Source: Acinetobacter sp. A47 | GTDB lineage: Bacteria; Pseudomonadota; Gammaproteobacteria; Pseudomonadales; Moraxellaceae | Assembly: GCF_000805455.1 (NCBI RefSeq) | Contig: NZ_JSUS01000024.1 | Span: 23,339-87,338, forward strand | Direction of reading: 5' to 3' | DNA length: 64,000 nt | Shown: in pieces, positions 1 through 8,230 of the stretch | Layout: the number at the start of each line of letters is the position of its first letter | Numbering within the stretch: the first letter of the stretch is position 1 | The notes under the pieces: model-generated | Databases searched by the model: none | Told to the model about the DNA's origin: nothing | The model's input: only the letters and a program-made list of their open reading frames with translations | Translations under genes and position numbers: made by a program

Positions 1-12
1 GAAGAACTTCAA

Positions 13-426
13 ATGATGGATGTCAGCATGCAAGGTATTAGCGGCATTATATTGATTATTATCGTCGCGTGTTTGTTGCCGTATGTATTTACCTTGATTG
101 CAAAATCAAAAGGTGGTTTTCAAGCAAAGGACAATCAGAATCCTCGCGACTTTCTGGCGAAAACGACGGGACTGTCTGCCCGTGCCAATGCAGTGCAACA
201 AAATAGCTTTGAAAGTTTGCCCTTGTTTATTGCGGCCATTTTAATGGCAGAATATATGGTGGTGCCTGAACGCTTTATTCTGACCTTTGGCTGGGCGTAC
301 ATCGTATTCCGTGTCATTTACGGACTCTGTTATTTGGCCAATCTGGCCACATTACGTTCGATTATCTGGTTTTTCTCCCTGCTTTGCCCGATTCTACTGC
401 TTGTGATTACCATTAAAATGACTTGA
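13..426 (+). CDS. MAPEG-family membrane protein
   Basis: 137-residue integral membrane protein with about four hydrophobic segments (roughly residues 8-28, 70-88, 92-110 and 115-135). The Arg-Ala-Asn-Ala-Val-Gln-Gln-Asn-Ser-Phe-Glu stretch near residues 57-67 is characteristic of the MAPEG superfamily (glutathione- or eicosanoid-related membrane proteins). Bacterial members of this size are mostly uncharacterised, so no substrate is proposed. The ATG at 13 is followed by others at 16 and 28, so the exact start is uncertain. It is 115 bp upstream of the pyrophosphatase gene, which has its own promoter-like sequence. Confidence 0.8.
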   Translation: MMDVSMQGISGIILIIIVACLLPYVFTLIAKSKGGFQAKDNQNPRDFLAKTTGLSARANAVQQNSFESLPLFIAAILMAEYMVVPERFILTFGWAYIVFRVIYGLCYLANLATLRSIIWFFSLLCPILLLVITIKMT

Positions 427-490
427 ACCAGCTGGCTATAAAATTCGCCAGCTCGCTACATATCTAGCATCATTTTCCCTGTATTCACGG

Positions 491-496
491 TATAAT
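491..496 (+). promoter_or_regulatory. Candidate -10 box for ppa
   Basis: A perfect TATAAT hexamer lies 45 bp upstream of the ppa start. No strong -35 hexamer is evident at 16-18 bp spacing. Confidence 0.45.
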
Positions 497-541
497 CGGT
501 CTGATTTTACATCTAACTTCACAATATAAACGAGTGTTGAT

Positions 542-1069
542 ATGAGTTATAGCAATATTCCTGCGGGTAAAGACGCGCCAAACGACATCTATGTCATTAT
601 TGAAATTCCTGCAAATGCAGCACCGATCAAATACGAAATCGACAAAGATTCAGATGCGTTATTTGTAGACCGTTTCATGGGTACAGCAATGTTCTACCCG
701 GCAAACTATGGTTATGTACCAAATACCTTGTCTGAAGATGGTGATCCATTAGACGTACTTGTTGTAACTCCACACCCTGTTGCTGCCGGTTCAGTAATTC
801 GCTGCCGTCCGGTAGGCAAATTAAACATGGAAGATGACGGTGGTATCGATGCGAAACTGATCGCGGTTCCACACGAAAAATTATCTCCACTGTATAAAGA
901 TGTACAGGAATATACCGATCTTCCGCCATTATTGATCAGCCAGGTTGAGCATTTCTTTGCTCACTATAAAGATTTAGAGCCGGGTAAATGGGTCAAAATC
1001 AGTGGCTGGGAAGGTGCTGACGTTGCCAAAGCTGAAGTACTTAAAGCAATCGAAGCGGCTAAAAAGTAA
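542..1069 (+). CDS. ppa: Inorganic pyrophosphatase
   Basis: Family I soluble inorganic pyrophosphatase, which hydrolyses cytoplasmic PPi to two phosphates and so drives nucleotide and biosynthetic reactions forward. It is 175 residues long, normal for bacterial hexameric PPases. The signature Asp-Gly-Asp-Pro-Leu-Asp-Val-Leu-Val near residues 66-74 supplies metal-binding aspartates. An upstream segment with Tyr-Pro-Ala-Asn-Tyr-Gly-Tyr-Val-Pro and a downstream Glu-x-x-Lys-Trp-Val-Lys segment match the family. It is a single gene with its own -10 box and is followed by a shared terminator. Confidence 0.97.
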   Translation: MSYSNIPAGKDAPNDIYVIIEIPANAAPIKYEIDKDSDALFVDRFMGTAMFYPANYGYVPNTLSEDGDPLDVLVVTPHPVAAGSVIRCRPVGKLNMEDDGGIDAKLIAVPHEKLSPLYKDVQEYTDLPPLLISQVEHFFAHYKDLEPGKWVKISGWEGADVAKAEVLKAIEAAKK

Positions 1070-1120
1070 TTTTGAATTGCTTGACCAGAGTTTAAAATTT
1101 TAAAATCTGGTTATAAAAAA

Positions 1121-1146
1121 ACTCCATTCATGTGAATGGAGTTTTT
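1121..1146. terminator. Bidirectional terminator between ppa and porin gene
   Basis: Inverted repeat ACTCCATT / AATGGAGT with a 6-nt loop, flanked by A-runs on the left and T-runs on the right. It can terminate ppa from the left and the porin gene from the right. Confidence 0.85.
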
Positions 1147-1167
1147 TATTGCCTGACGGGCTGTGAA

Positions 1168-2442
1168 TTAGAATAATTTCACAGGAATATCAAGCCAGAT
1201 ACGCCATTCGTTGGTATCACCAATGTAGGCATTCGTTTGATATTCATCACTTGCACGGTAATAGGAGTGACGTAAACGTAAGCTTGCATCTTTGGCAAAA
1301 CCAGATTGAACGGTATATTTTACCTGGTTAAAGAATTCACGTTCATGTGCATTATCAGTCAAATTCTTGACTTTGATATCCCAGCCATAGACATAAGCTG
1401 TTGTCCAGCTTAAGCCAGGTACGCCATAACCACCAAAGTCGACGTTATATTGTAATTGCGCAGATTTTTCGCTGTTACCAATAAAGTCAGACAGGTAAGA
1501 GTTTGGCAAATAGATACTTTGAGCGCCATCAGCGTTCTCGCCGTAATCATAACCGGTATTGCCGTTGTTTTGTTGATACGCCAGCATTACGCTATGTGGA
1601 CCTGTGTTATAGGTCGTAGAAAGCGCCCAAATGGTATTTTTACGGTTAGACAAATCATCTGTCGTACTTGAATAAGTGCTCGCTTCTTCATCCCATTTGG
1701 TATGGTAGGCACTTAAATCATAAGTAAGGCCACTGTCTTTGTCTAATGGCTGCTTATAGTTTGCATTGACATAATGACGTTTAAGTTTGTTTTTGCTATC
1801 CATGCCAAAATAAGAAGTACTTAAATTGTCATCGAATTTGTATTTTGCGCCCCAAACCACAGCACTATCTAGCTTACGGCCGTCGGTATTGATCTGGTCC
1901 GAATACTGATCTTTAGTGAATTTACCTGCAGTAAGTTCTAAACCGTCAATCTCACGGCTAGTAGCCAAGACACCTTCAAAGTATTCCGGTACCAAACGGG
2001 CTGTATTACTTGCTAAGACAGGAATATCGAGAACCTGTGTACCATAAGTTACCGTAGTATTCGAGATACGTGCTTTTACAAAACCGCCGCCACGTGCCCA
2101 ATGATCATAAGCAGAACCATCTGGGTGTTTCGGGATCATGCCGTTGCCAGCATTGTTATTTGAGCCTAATTTAAAAGAGCCATCGCCGATCACACCAGCG
2201 CCAAAGCCAACTAAACCTTGAGTAAAACCTGTTTCAAGTTTCACCATTGCCGTCTGAGCATATGAGCTAGTGTCTTCGACACCATTCTTTTTGTCACGAT
2301 TTAAATAACCAGTACGGAATAAAATATCCCCTTTGGCGTCTTCAACAAGTCCTTTTGCTTCGCTTTGTTCGCTTGCATATGTTGAGGTAATTAACGCGGC
2401 ATTAATCAAAACCGCTAAAGTAAGTTTCTTTGCCTTTGGCAT
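1168..2442 (-). CDS. OprD-family outer-membrane porin
   Basis: Porin of the OprD family, typically a channel for amino acids, peptides or aromatic acids across the outer membrane. The start is taken at 2442 because a GAGG ribosome-binding site lies 6 nt upstream; this gives 424 residues. A signal peptide (Met-Pro-Lys-Ala-Lys-Lys then a hydrophobic stretch, cleavage near Tyr-Ala-Ser) is followed by a segment with Asp-Ile-Leu-Phe-Arg-Thr-Gly-Tyr-Leu-Asn-Arg-Asp, typical of the first OprD strands. The C-terminal Pro-Val-Lys-Leu-Phe ends in the aromatic residue needed for barrel assembly. Its substrate cannot be read from sequence. Confidence 0.9.
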   Translation of the reverse strand: MPKAKKLTLAVLINAALITSTYASEQSEAKGLVEDAKGDILFRTGYLNRDKKNGVEDTSSYAQTAMVKLETGFTQGLVGFGAGVIGDGSFKLGSNNNAGNGMIPKHPDGSAYDHWARGGGFVKARISNTTVTYGTQVLDIPVLASNTARLVPEYFEGVLATSREIDGLELTAGKFTKDQYSDQINTDGRKLDSAVVWGAKYKFDDNLSTSYFGMDSKNKLKRHYVNANYKQPLDKDSGLTYDLSAYHTKWDEEASTYSSTTDDLSNRKNTIWALSTTYNTGPHSVMLAYQQNNGNTGYDYGENADGAQSIYLPNSYLSDFIGNSEKSAQLQYNVDFGGYGVPGLSWTTAYVYGWDIKVKNLTDNAHEREFFNQVKYTVQSGFAKDASLRLRHSYYRASDEYQTNAYIGDTNEWRIWLDIPVKLF

Positions 2443-3100
2443 AGCTCGCCTCATTAGAAATAATAAATTTGGGATAAAACCGAAATTTTGATCAATTGTA
2501 TAAGTTATGCATAAAAAAGATAGATTTTTATTAAAAAATTTTAATTATTTTTAAATAAAATACTTATAAAATTTTATGATTTATTTCCTGTTTAAAAAAC
2601 ATGCATTTTAAAATTAAATATATGATTTTAAATTATATTATTATTTATTCTGGGCATAAAACAAGCTGGTTATTTTTTGTCTGGTTCGTATGAAACTGTG
2701 TGATTTATTGAAGTAATTTTTCTTTTATTTTAAATATTTATTTTTTCTTTGTTTAAAAAATATTCATATTGATCTGCAAAAAATGACATCCCGACGAATG
2801 GTAATGACTGTCCATTCTAAACCTTACCCATATTCAGGCAGATTTAAGTTTTTACTTACGCACTTTTATGGAACACATCCTGTTTTTATAACGATATGCC
2901 GATATTTTAAGCAATTTGGGCAGTTTTATGATTCAGGAAATGCCTCTTTTTTGTGCGAAAAATAGTCTTGAATGCGTTAGCGCGTCTAAACAGATCAAAA
3001 ATCCAAAGGAGTTTGACAAGGGGGCAACTTGGAGGTCGTAAAACTGCAATTAGAGCGTCGTTATTGATTAAAACCAGGTTGAATTGGGGTTTGATTGAAG
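2443..3100. other. AT-rich intergenic region
   Basis: About 650 bp between the divergent porin genes. It is strongly AT-rich from about 2460 to 2760. No convincing gene was found; short frames here lack a good ribosome-binding site. It ends in a sigma-54-like promoter that is listed separately. Confidence 0.6.
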
Positions 3101-3117
3101 TTGGCACAGCAATTGCT
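3101..3117 (+). promoter_or_regulatory. Sigma-54 (RpoN) type promoter
   Basis: TTGGCAC-N5-TTGCT places GG and GC exactly 10 bp apart, the -24/-12 arrangement of RpoN promoters. It lies about 65 bp upstream of the start codon of the TIGR02001 gene. This suggests that the outer-membrane protein is regulated by an activator such as NtrC. No activator site was identified. Confidence 0.7.
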
Positions 3118-3181
3118 ACTGACTAGGCGATGCAATTTAAAAATTTAAATCAGTCGAATATCCATCATGGGGGAGATCAAG

Positions 3182-3952
3182 ATGATGAAATTTGCATGTA
3201 AAGCAATCGCGTTGAGTATTTGTGCAGTGACATCGACTTTTGCGATGGCAGACCAACCCAATACCTTATCTCAATACGGCCTGAGCTTTTCGGGAACGGC
3301 TGCGTTAACGACCGATTATCGTTATCGTGGTATCACACAAACCCAATCCGATCCGGCGGTACAAGGTGGCTTTGCATTAACGCATTCATCTGGTGTTTAT
3401 GCCGGGGTGTGGGGCTCAAATGTCAATTTTGGCGGAGCGGACCCTCATCTGGAACTTGACCCTTATATCGGTTATGCGACAGAACTGCCATTTGCCGGCA
3501 AGCCGACCCTGGATGTGGGATTATGGTATTACGGTTATCCGAGCGCCTCAGATATCAACTGGTTGGAACTCTATGCAAAACTGGGCTTTAAAAATGTACT
3601 GACAGCCGGGGATAGCCTGTTGGGCAGTTTGAACTATACCAACGATTTTGCCGGCACAGATGAGAATGGCTGGTATGTCAATGCCACCTATAACATTCCG
3701 TTTGCCGATACCGGCTTTGGTGGTGTGGCAAGTGTAGGATACACCAAGGTCGATAATTATGACTTCAGTGATACCGGTGGTGAAGACGATAACTATGTCG
3801 ACTGGAAAGTTGGTGTGACCTATAGTGTCAAATCGGTATCTGGCCTGACTGCTGAACTGGCTGCAGTCGGCACCAATATTGACGCAGATTTCCAGCCGTA
3901 TAAGCGTGGTACCGAGACCGGTGCCGTCTTTACCTTGACCAAGGCATTCTAA
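3182..3952 (+). CDS. TorF-family / TIGR02001 outer-membrane protein
   Basis: Predicted beta-barrel protein of about 256 residues of the TIGR02001 (TorF putative porin) family. The start at 3182 is chosen because GGGGGAG lies 6 nt upstream; an in-frame ATG at 3167 would overlap that site. The signal peptide ends near Phe-Ala-Met-Ala-Asp-Gln. The hallmark Leu-Thr-Thr-Asp-Tyr-Arg-Tyr-Arg-Gly-Ile-Thr-Gln follows near residue 42. The C terminus ends in Leu-Thr-Lys-Ala-Phe, a barrel-assembly signal. The family has no proven transport substrate. The RpoN-type promoter upstream suggests nitrogen-responsive expression. Confidence 0.85.
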   Translation: MMKFACKAIALSICAVTSTFAMADQPNTLSQYGLSFSGTAALTTDYRYRGITQTQSDPAVQGGFALTHSSGVYAGVWGSNVNFGGADPHLELDPYIGYATELPFAGKPTLDVGLWYYGYPSASDINWLELYAKLGFKNVLTAGDSLLGSLNYTNDFAGTDENGWYVNATYNIPFADTGFGGVASVGYTKVDNYDFSDTGGEDDNYVDWKVGVTYSVKSVSGLTAELAAVGTNIDADFQPYKRGTETGAVFTLTKAF

Positions 3953-3968
3953 GTTTGCTTGGATAAAC

Positions 3969-3997
3969 AAAAAGCCAGCTCTATTGCTGGCTTTTTT
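3969..3997. terminator. Bidirectional terminator
   Basis: Inverted repeat AAAGCCAGC / GCTGGCTTT with a 6-nt loop and T-run. It lies between the convergent TIGR02001 gene and the comM 3' fragment. Confidence 0.85.
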
Positions 3998-4016
3998 ATC
4001 TTTACTTTAAAAAGGC

Positions 4017-4669
4017 TTAAGCCTGATTGCCCCGATAGGACAGTGCTTCGGTTAAATGACTGCTATTGATCCTTTCACTTTCTGCCAGATCGGCAATGGT
4101 GCGAGCAACGCGCAATACCCGATGATAGGCACGGGCAGACAGGTTGAGCCGTTGTTGTGCCATTTCGATGATTTTTGTCGAACTGTCATCTAACAGGGCA
4201 TGCTGTTCCAGTAACTTGGGGGATAAAGCCTGATTTAAACACTGCTGTCTCTGAACCTGCCTTTCATAGGCGGTGATGACACGTTGCCTGACACTGGCTG
4301 AACTTTCTGTTGGCGTGCGGTCTTGAAGTTCCTGGGCCTGTAAAGGCGGAACATCAATATGTAAATCAATACGATCTAGCAATGGTCCGGAAATACGGTT
4401 CTGGTAGCGTTGAATACTTTCCGGGGAGCATTGACAGCGACTATCCTGATTAAAGGCATAGCCACACGGGCACGGATTCATCGCAGCAATAAACTGGAAA
4501 TTCGCAGGAAAGGTCATTTGCCGTGCCGCACGAGAAATCACGATCTCCTTGGACTCTAACGGTTGACGTAATACTTCTAGTACCTTGCGGTCAAATTCCG
4601 GTAATTCATCCAGAAACAGCACCCCTAAATGTGCCAAAGTAATTTCCCCCGGTTTGGGCTGCGAGCCAC
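4017..4669 (-). pseudogene. comM: comM 3' fragment (C-terminal half)
   Basis: C-terminal part of ComM (YifB/Mg-chelatase-like AAA+ helicase, which promotes branch migration of incoming DNA in natural transformation). It begins in the conserved Gly-Ser-Gln-Pro-Lys-Pro-Gly-Glu-Ile-Thr-Leu-Ala-His segment and keeps the Walker B Leu-Phe-Leu-Asp-Glu-Leu-Pro-Glu-Phe and the Cys-Pro-Cys-Gly motif. The Walker A half is 27 kb away at 31840-32679. Joining the halves and removing one target duplication restores an uninterrupted Val-Gly-Gly-Gly-Ser-Gln-Pro reading frame of about 495 residues. An internal ATG at 4637 could start a 206-residue product, but without Walker A it should be inactive. Confidence 0.95.
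4665..4669. repeat. Target-site duplication, left copy
   Basis: GCCAC immediately before the transposon end. The same five bases follow the right end at 31840-31844. Removing one copy restores comM. Confidence 0.93.
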
Positions 4670-4678
4670 TGTCATTTC

Positions 4679-4695
4679 CAAAGAACTATGCGACA
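4679..4695 (+). repeat. Left-end TnsB-type binding site 1
   Basis: CAAAGAACTATGCGACA, 9 bp inside the terminal TGTCA. It is the best copy of a motif repeated three times at this end and, inverted, at the right end. Tn7-family transposases bind such arrays; the assignment follows from position and repetition. Confidence 0.8.
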
Positions 4696-4731
4696 ATATG
4701 ATCTAGGGTCAATGACTTAGACTGCCTTTTA

Positions 4732-4748
4732 CAAAGAATTATGCGACA
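4732..4748 (+). repeat. Left-end TnsB-type binding site 2
   Basis: CAAAGAATTATGCGACA differs from site 1 at one base and has the same orientation. Confidence 0.78.
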
Positions 4749-4755
4749 AATTTTA

Positions 4756-4772
4756 TAAAGAACTATGCAACG
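4756..4772 (+). repeat. Left-end TnsB-type binding site 3
   Basis: TAAAGAACTATGCAACG is a degenerate copy only 10 bp before the tnsA start codon. Transposase binding here could also repress transcription of the transposition operon. Confidence 0.7.
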
Positions 4773-4781
4773 GACCTCAGA

Positions 4782-5477
4782 ATGAACAATCAATCATGCG
4801 ACACCGTTAACATCGTACCAGCTCGAAGAAAAATTGGTAATACACGTATCAGTGTATCTGGATTGTATCCCTTTAAAAAAGATTCCGCAGTTGCTTTTGA
4901 ATCAACTCTTGAACGAGATTTCCTTATTCGATTAGAGATTGACCCCAATGTTCTTGCTGTTGAGTCTCAACCCTTTACCATTGAGTATTTTGATAATGGA
5001 CAGAAACGAGTTTATACCCCTGACTTTCTCGTAACTTATAAGCATGATGATTTTCTTCCATTTATTGCACCTAAACTGGTTGAAGTAAAACCTATAGATG
5101 AATTGCAAGTTAATTTACATTTATGGAAAGCTAGATATCGTGCTGCTATGAGGGTATGCAAAGAAGAGGGTTGGAAATTTCATATTGCACATGAGGGTCG
5201 GATTAGGGATCAGTTATGGTCGAATGCCATGTTTCTACAAAAGTACCGAAAGATGGAATTTCCTCCTGCCGATTCAATGCACCTATTGGCTTACGTGAGA
5301 GATCGAGGAGCCGTAACTTTTGAGACTCTATTAGCCAGACATTTTCTTGGCAAATGGGACAGAGCAAATGGAATTAGTCAAATCTGGTATTTAGTTGCTC
5401 ATGGTTATCTGGTTTGCGATTTAAGCGCACCTTTACAGCCATCTACTGAACTTTGGGTAAGTGGGAGTTTGTCATGA
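4782..5477 (+). CDS. tniC: TnsA-like endonuclease (TniC)
   Basis: TnsA-family heteromeric transposase endonuclease subunit, 231 residues. In Tn7 the homologue cuts the 5' ends of the element while TnsB cuts and joins the 3' ends, which allows cut-and-paste movement. The restriction-enzyme-like core is visible: Glu44 (in Thr-Leu-Glu-Arg-Asp-Phe-Leu), Asp81 (Tyr-Thr-Pro-Asp-Phe-Leu-Val) and Glu101-Val-Lys103 (Leu-Val-Glu-Val-Lys-Pro). The C-terminal winged-helix-like part runs from about residue 165. The gene starts 10 bp after the last left-end repeat and its stop overlaps the tnsB start (ATGA), so the two are probably coupled. Confidence 0.93.
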   Translation: MNNQSCDTVNIVPARRKIGNTRISVSGLYPFKKDSAVAFESTLERDFLIRLEIDPNVLAVESQPFTIEYFDNGQKRVYTPDFLVTYKHDDFLPFIAPKLVEVKPIDELQVNLHLWKARYRAAMRVCKEEGWKFHIAHEGRIRDQLWSNAMFLQKYRKMEFPPADSMHLLAYVRDRGAVTFETLLARHFLGKWDRANGISQIWYLVAHGYLVCDLSAPLQPSTELWVSGSLS

Positions 5478-7363
5478 ATGATAGACGTGTGAATATCAAA
5501 ATAGCTGCTGGGGAGCCTGTTCAGATAAAAGGGATTCCCCATACGATTATTGAAGTCATTGACCTGAAATCAGTTTTTGTTGAAAACAATAATACAGGTA
5601 GGAAAAATATTGCGGCTATCAGTGAATTAAGGCCGTCAATAGCTGTGGAACAACTTGAAGATCTAGAGCTCATCGCTGATAAAGACTGGGTTGAGGCTGA
5701 AAGGCGTTTCAACATCATCCGTCCTTTCATTGAGGGAGGTGTGAGTGGTCGTAAGGAAGTAGAATTACGTGCTCAGGAATATGATATAAATCCAGCCACC
5801 ATATATAGATGGTTAAAAGTTTATAAAGCATATGGAACTATTGATGGATTGCGACCTAGAAAAGAGGGATTGCCACAAGGCAAGAAGATAATTAATAAAC
5901 ATGCTGAAGCAATCATTGAAAAAGCCATCAACGATTTATATCTAACTAATCAAAGAATAAGTGTTCAAAAAGTTGTACTTGAAGTGAAACGCTTATGTCA
6001 TGAATACCATATCCTAGAGGTGCCTCATGCCAATACAGTAAGAAATCGTATTGCAGCGATTAGCCAGAGAGACTCACTTCGTAAGAGGGGGCATAAGGAA
6101 AAGGCCGATAACAAATTTACACCTGCCGCAGGGAAATTCCCTCATGCTGATTATCCACTTGCCGTTGTACAGATTGACCATACACCCGTTGATCTTATTC
6201 TGGTTGATGATTTTAGCAGGTGCCCTATAGGACGACCTTTTCTTACATTGGCAATTGATGTGCGTACAAGGGTAGTTGTGGGATATTACTTATCATTAGA
6301 TGCTCCCTCTGTTATGTCTATTGCAATGAGCGTTTCTCAAGCTGTACTGCCCAAAGAGAAATGGCTAGCTTCGCGCAAGATTCAAGCTGAATGGCCTGTC
6401 TGGGGAATTATGAACACCATTCATGTCGATAATGGACCGGAGTTTCACTCAGAAACTTTCAGAAATGCCTGTATGGCACATGATATTCGTCTGGAATACC
6501 GACCAGTTAAAAAACCACGTTTTGGTGGGCACATTGAACGATTGATGGGAACATTTGCAACGGATATTCACGCAGTTCCAGGAACAACTTTTTCAAATAT
6601 TTTTGAAAGAAAAGGCTATAACTCAGATACGGAAGCAGTTTTCACATTTTCCGAATTTGAGGACTGGCTAATTGATTTTATCTGTAATGTTTACCACAAA
6701 AGAAAACACTCTGCTTTAGGTACTTCTCCACTACATGCTTTTGAGTTGGGTATCTTTGGCGATAAAAACACGTTAGGTTCTGGAGCTGCCAGATTGCCTG
6801 CAAATGATCATAATTTCTTTCTTGATTTTCTACCAAGTTTTGAAAGGACGATTCAAACAACAGGTGTAACAATTGATGGCCTTGCTTATTATGCTGATGT
6901 ATTAAGAGGTTGGATTAATGCTGTAGACCCCTACAATCAAAAGGAAAAACGTAAATTTATCTTTAGGCGTGATCCAAGAAATATTAGTGAGATATGGTTC
7001 TTTGATCCCGAAATCAAAAATTATTTTAAGGTACCTTTAGCGGATCAAAGTATTCCGCCATTTAGTATTTGGGAACACAAAAAGATTCAGGAACTAAAAA
7101 AGGAAACTGGCGAATATCTAAAAGATCATGAACTTGGACAGGCTCTAGCTAAACTTAGGGAACGTGTTCAGGAAGCAAGCACTAAAACTCGACGGGCTCG
7201 CAGATCACGTCAGCGCAGTACCCAACACCAAACGAGTGTTAATCCTGCATCAATTCAGGGCAAAAAACATCAACAGGAAAGTACGATTTTGGAGCAACAG
7301 CTTGAAAGCGTATATGGTTTATTGCCTCTCGACGAGCTGGAAAATGATGAGGATATTTCATGA
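5474..7363 (+). CDS. tniA: TnsB-like DDE transposase (TniA)
   Basis: Mu/Tn7-type DDE transposase of 629 residues that cuts and joins the 3' ends. The start at 5474 is chosen because ATGA overlaps the tnsA stop and a GGGAG motif lies upstream. Helix-turn-helix DNA-binding domains occupy about residues 70-200. The rve catalytic core shows Asp235 (Val-Gln-Ile-Asp-His-Thr), Asp319 (His-Val-Asp-Asn-Gly-Pro-Glu-Phe) and Glu355 (Gly-Gly-His-Ile-Glu-Arg). A C-terminal Mu-like beta-barrel is followed by a basic, Gln/Ser-rich tail from about residue 565, presumably contacting TnsC. The length and intact catalytic triad suggest a functional enzyme. Confidence 0.95.
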   Translation: MNDRRVNIKIAAGEPVQIKGIPHTIIEVIDLKSVFVENNNTGRKNIAAISELRPSIAVEQLEDLELIADKDWVEAERRFNIIRPFIEGGVSGRKEVELRAQEYDINPATIYRWLKVYKAYGTIDGLRPRKEGLPQGKKIINKHAEAIIEKAINDLYLTNQRISVQKVVLEVKRLCHEYHILEVPHANTVRNRIAAISQRDSLRKRGHKEKADNKFTPAAGKFPHADYPLAVVQIDHTPVDLILVDDFSRCPIGRPFLTLAIDVRTRVVVGYYLSLDAPSVMSIAMSVSQAVLPKEKWLASRKIQAEWPVWGIMNTIHVDNGPEFHSETFRNACMAHDIRLEYRPVKKPRFGGHIERLMGTFATDIHAVPGTTFSNIFERKGYNSDTEAVFTFSEFEDWLIDFICNVYHKRKHSALGTSPLHAFELGIFGDKNTLGSGAARLPANDHNFFLDFLPSFERTIQTTGVTIDGLAYYADVLRGWINAVDPYNQKEKRKFIFRRDPRNISEIWFFDPEIKNYFKVPLADQSIPPFSIWEHKKIQELKKETGEYLKDHELGQALAKLRERVQEASTKTRRARRSRQRSTQHQTSVNPASIQGKKHQQESTILEQQLESVYGLLPLDELENDEDIS

Positions 7364-8211
7364 GTAACTATTCACATGTTTTTCAAGAGTTTCGCCCTAT
7401 TGTGGAACAGCCTAATGAGGACAGACTCTACTTCCTAGAAGAGGACCGATGGATTGGGTATCCAGCAGCCAATGACTTGCTAGACCAATTGAAAGGATTC
7501 CTGACACTTCCTAAGCGGAGCCGTATGCCCAACTTACTGGTATTGAGTAAGCCAAATAATGGTAAGACTTCAATTATTAATCAGTTCTTTAAGCTGTATG
7601 GGGAGGGTTATGTCAATGCAGAAAATAATGCAGTAAAACCTGTAATTGTTGTGCAGGCACCTGTTTCACCTGATGAGAAAGCTTTGTATATGGCTATTCT
7701 TGATAAGTTCTGGATTCCCTTTCGAGAAAGAGACCCTGTTGCGAAGCTACGTTACCAAGTGGTTCATTGCCTTAAACTTTACGAGGTAAAACTCCTCATT
7801 ATCGATGAAATGAATTCTTTATTATGTGGCAGCCCGATTAAGCAAAGAACAGTAATGAATGCAATTAAGTATTTGTGTAATGAAACACAGATACCCATTG
7901 TTGGGTTTGGTACAGAAGAAGCTATTAGTGTCCTGCGTACTGATCCACAGCATGTAAGTCGTTTTCGTGTGGTTAATTTGCCCTTATGGAAACTAGATAA
8001 GGACTTTCAGGCCATGGTAAATAAGTTTGAAAAAGTTCTTCCACTCAAACAGGCTTCCAAACTGGCTGAGCCAGCAACAGTAAAATATCTACATGATATT
8101 ACCGATGGAAATTTAGGTAATCTGCGAACGATTTTACGGGAAGCTGCAAAGAAAGCTATTATTTCTGGTCAGGAGTTTATCGACCGTAGCTTACTAGAAA
8201 GTGTGAAATAA
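7360..8211 (+). CDS. tniB: TnsC/TniB-like AAA+ transposition regulator
   Basis: AAA+ ATPase of 283 residues that in Tn7/Tn5053-type systems polymerises on DNA and links target selection to the transposase. Walker A is at residues 63-71 (Ser-Lys-Pro-Asn-Asn-Gly-Lys-Thr-Ser) and Walker B at 145-150 (Leu-Leu-Ile-Ile-Asp-Glu). A sensor-like Val-Gly-Phe-Gly-Thr-Glu-Glu and an Arg-Phe segment follow. Its short length is closer to TniB than to Tn7 TnsC (about 555 residues). The start overlaps the tnsB stop by 4 bp (ATGA). Confidence 0.93.
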   Translation: MSNYSHVFQEFRPIVEQPNEDRLYFLEEDRWIGYPAANDLLDQLKGFLTLPKRSRMPNLLVLSKPNNGKTSIINQFFKLYGEGYVNAENNAVKPVIVVQAPVSPDEKALYMAILDKFWIPFRERDPVAKLRYQVVHCLKLYEVKLLIIDEMNSLLCGSPIKQRTVMNAIKYLCNETQIPIVGFGTEEAISVLRTDPQHVSRFRVVNLPLWKLDKDFQAMVNKFEKVLPLKQASKLAEPATVKYLHDITDGNLGNLRTILREAAKKAIISGQEFIDRSLLESVK

Positions 8212-8230
8212 GCCATGTGGAGGACTAGGT

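Noticed and set aside
2783..2965. 60-residue frame upstream of the TIGR02001 gene
   Set aside because: No ribosome-binding site, no recognisable motifs and AT-rich surroundings; taken as chance.
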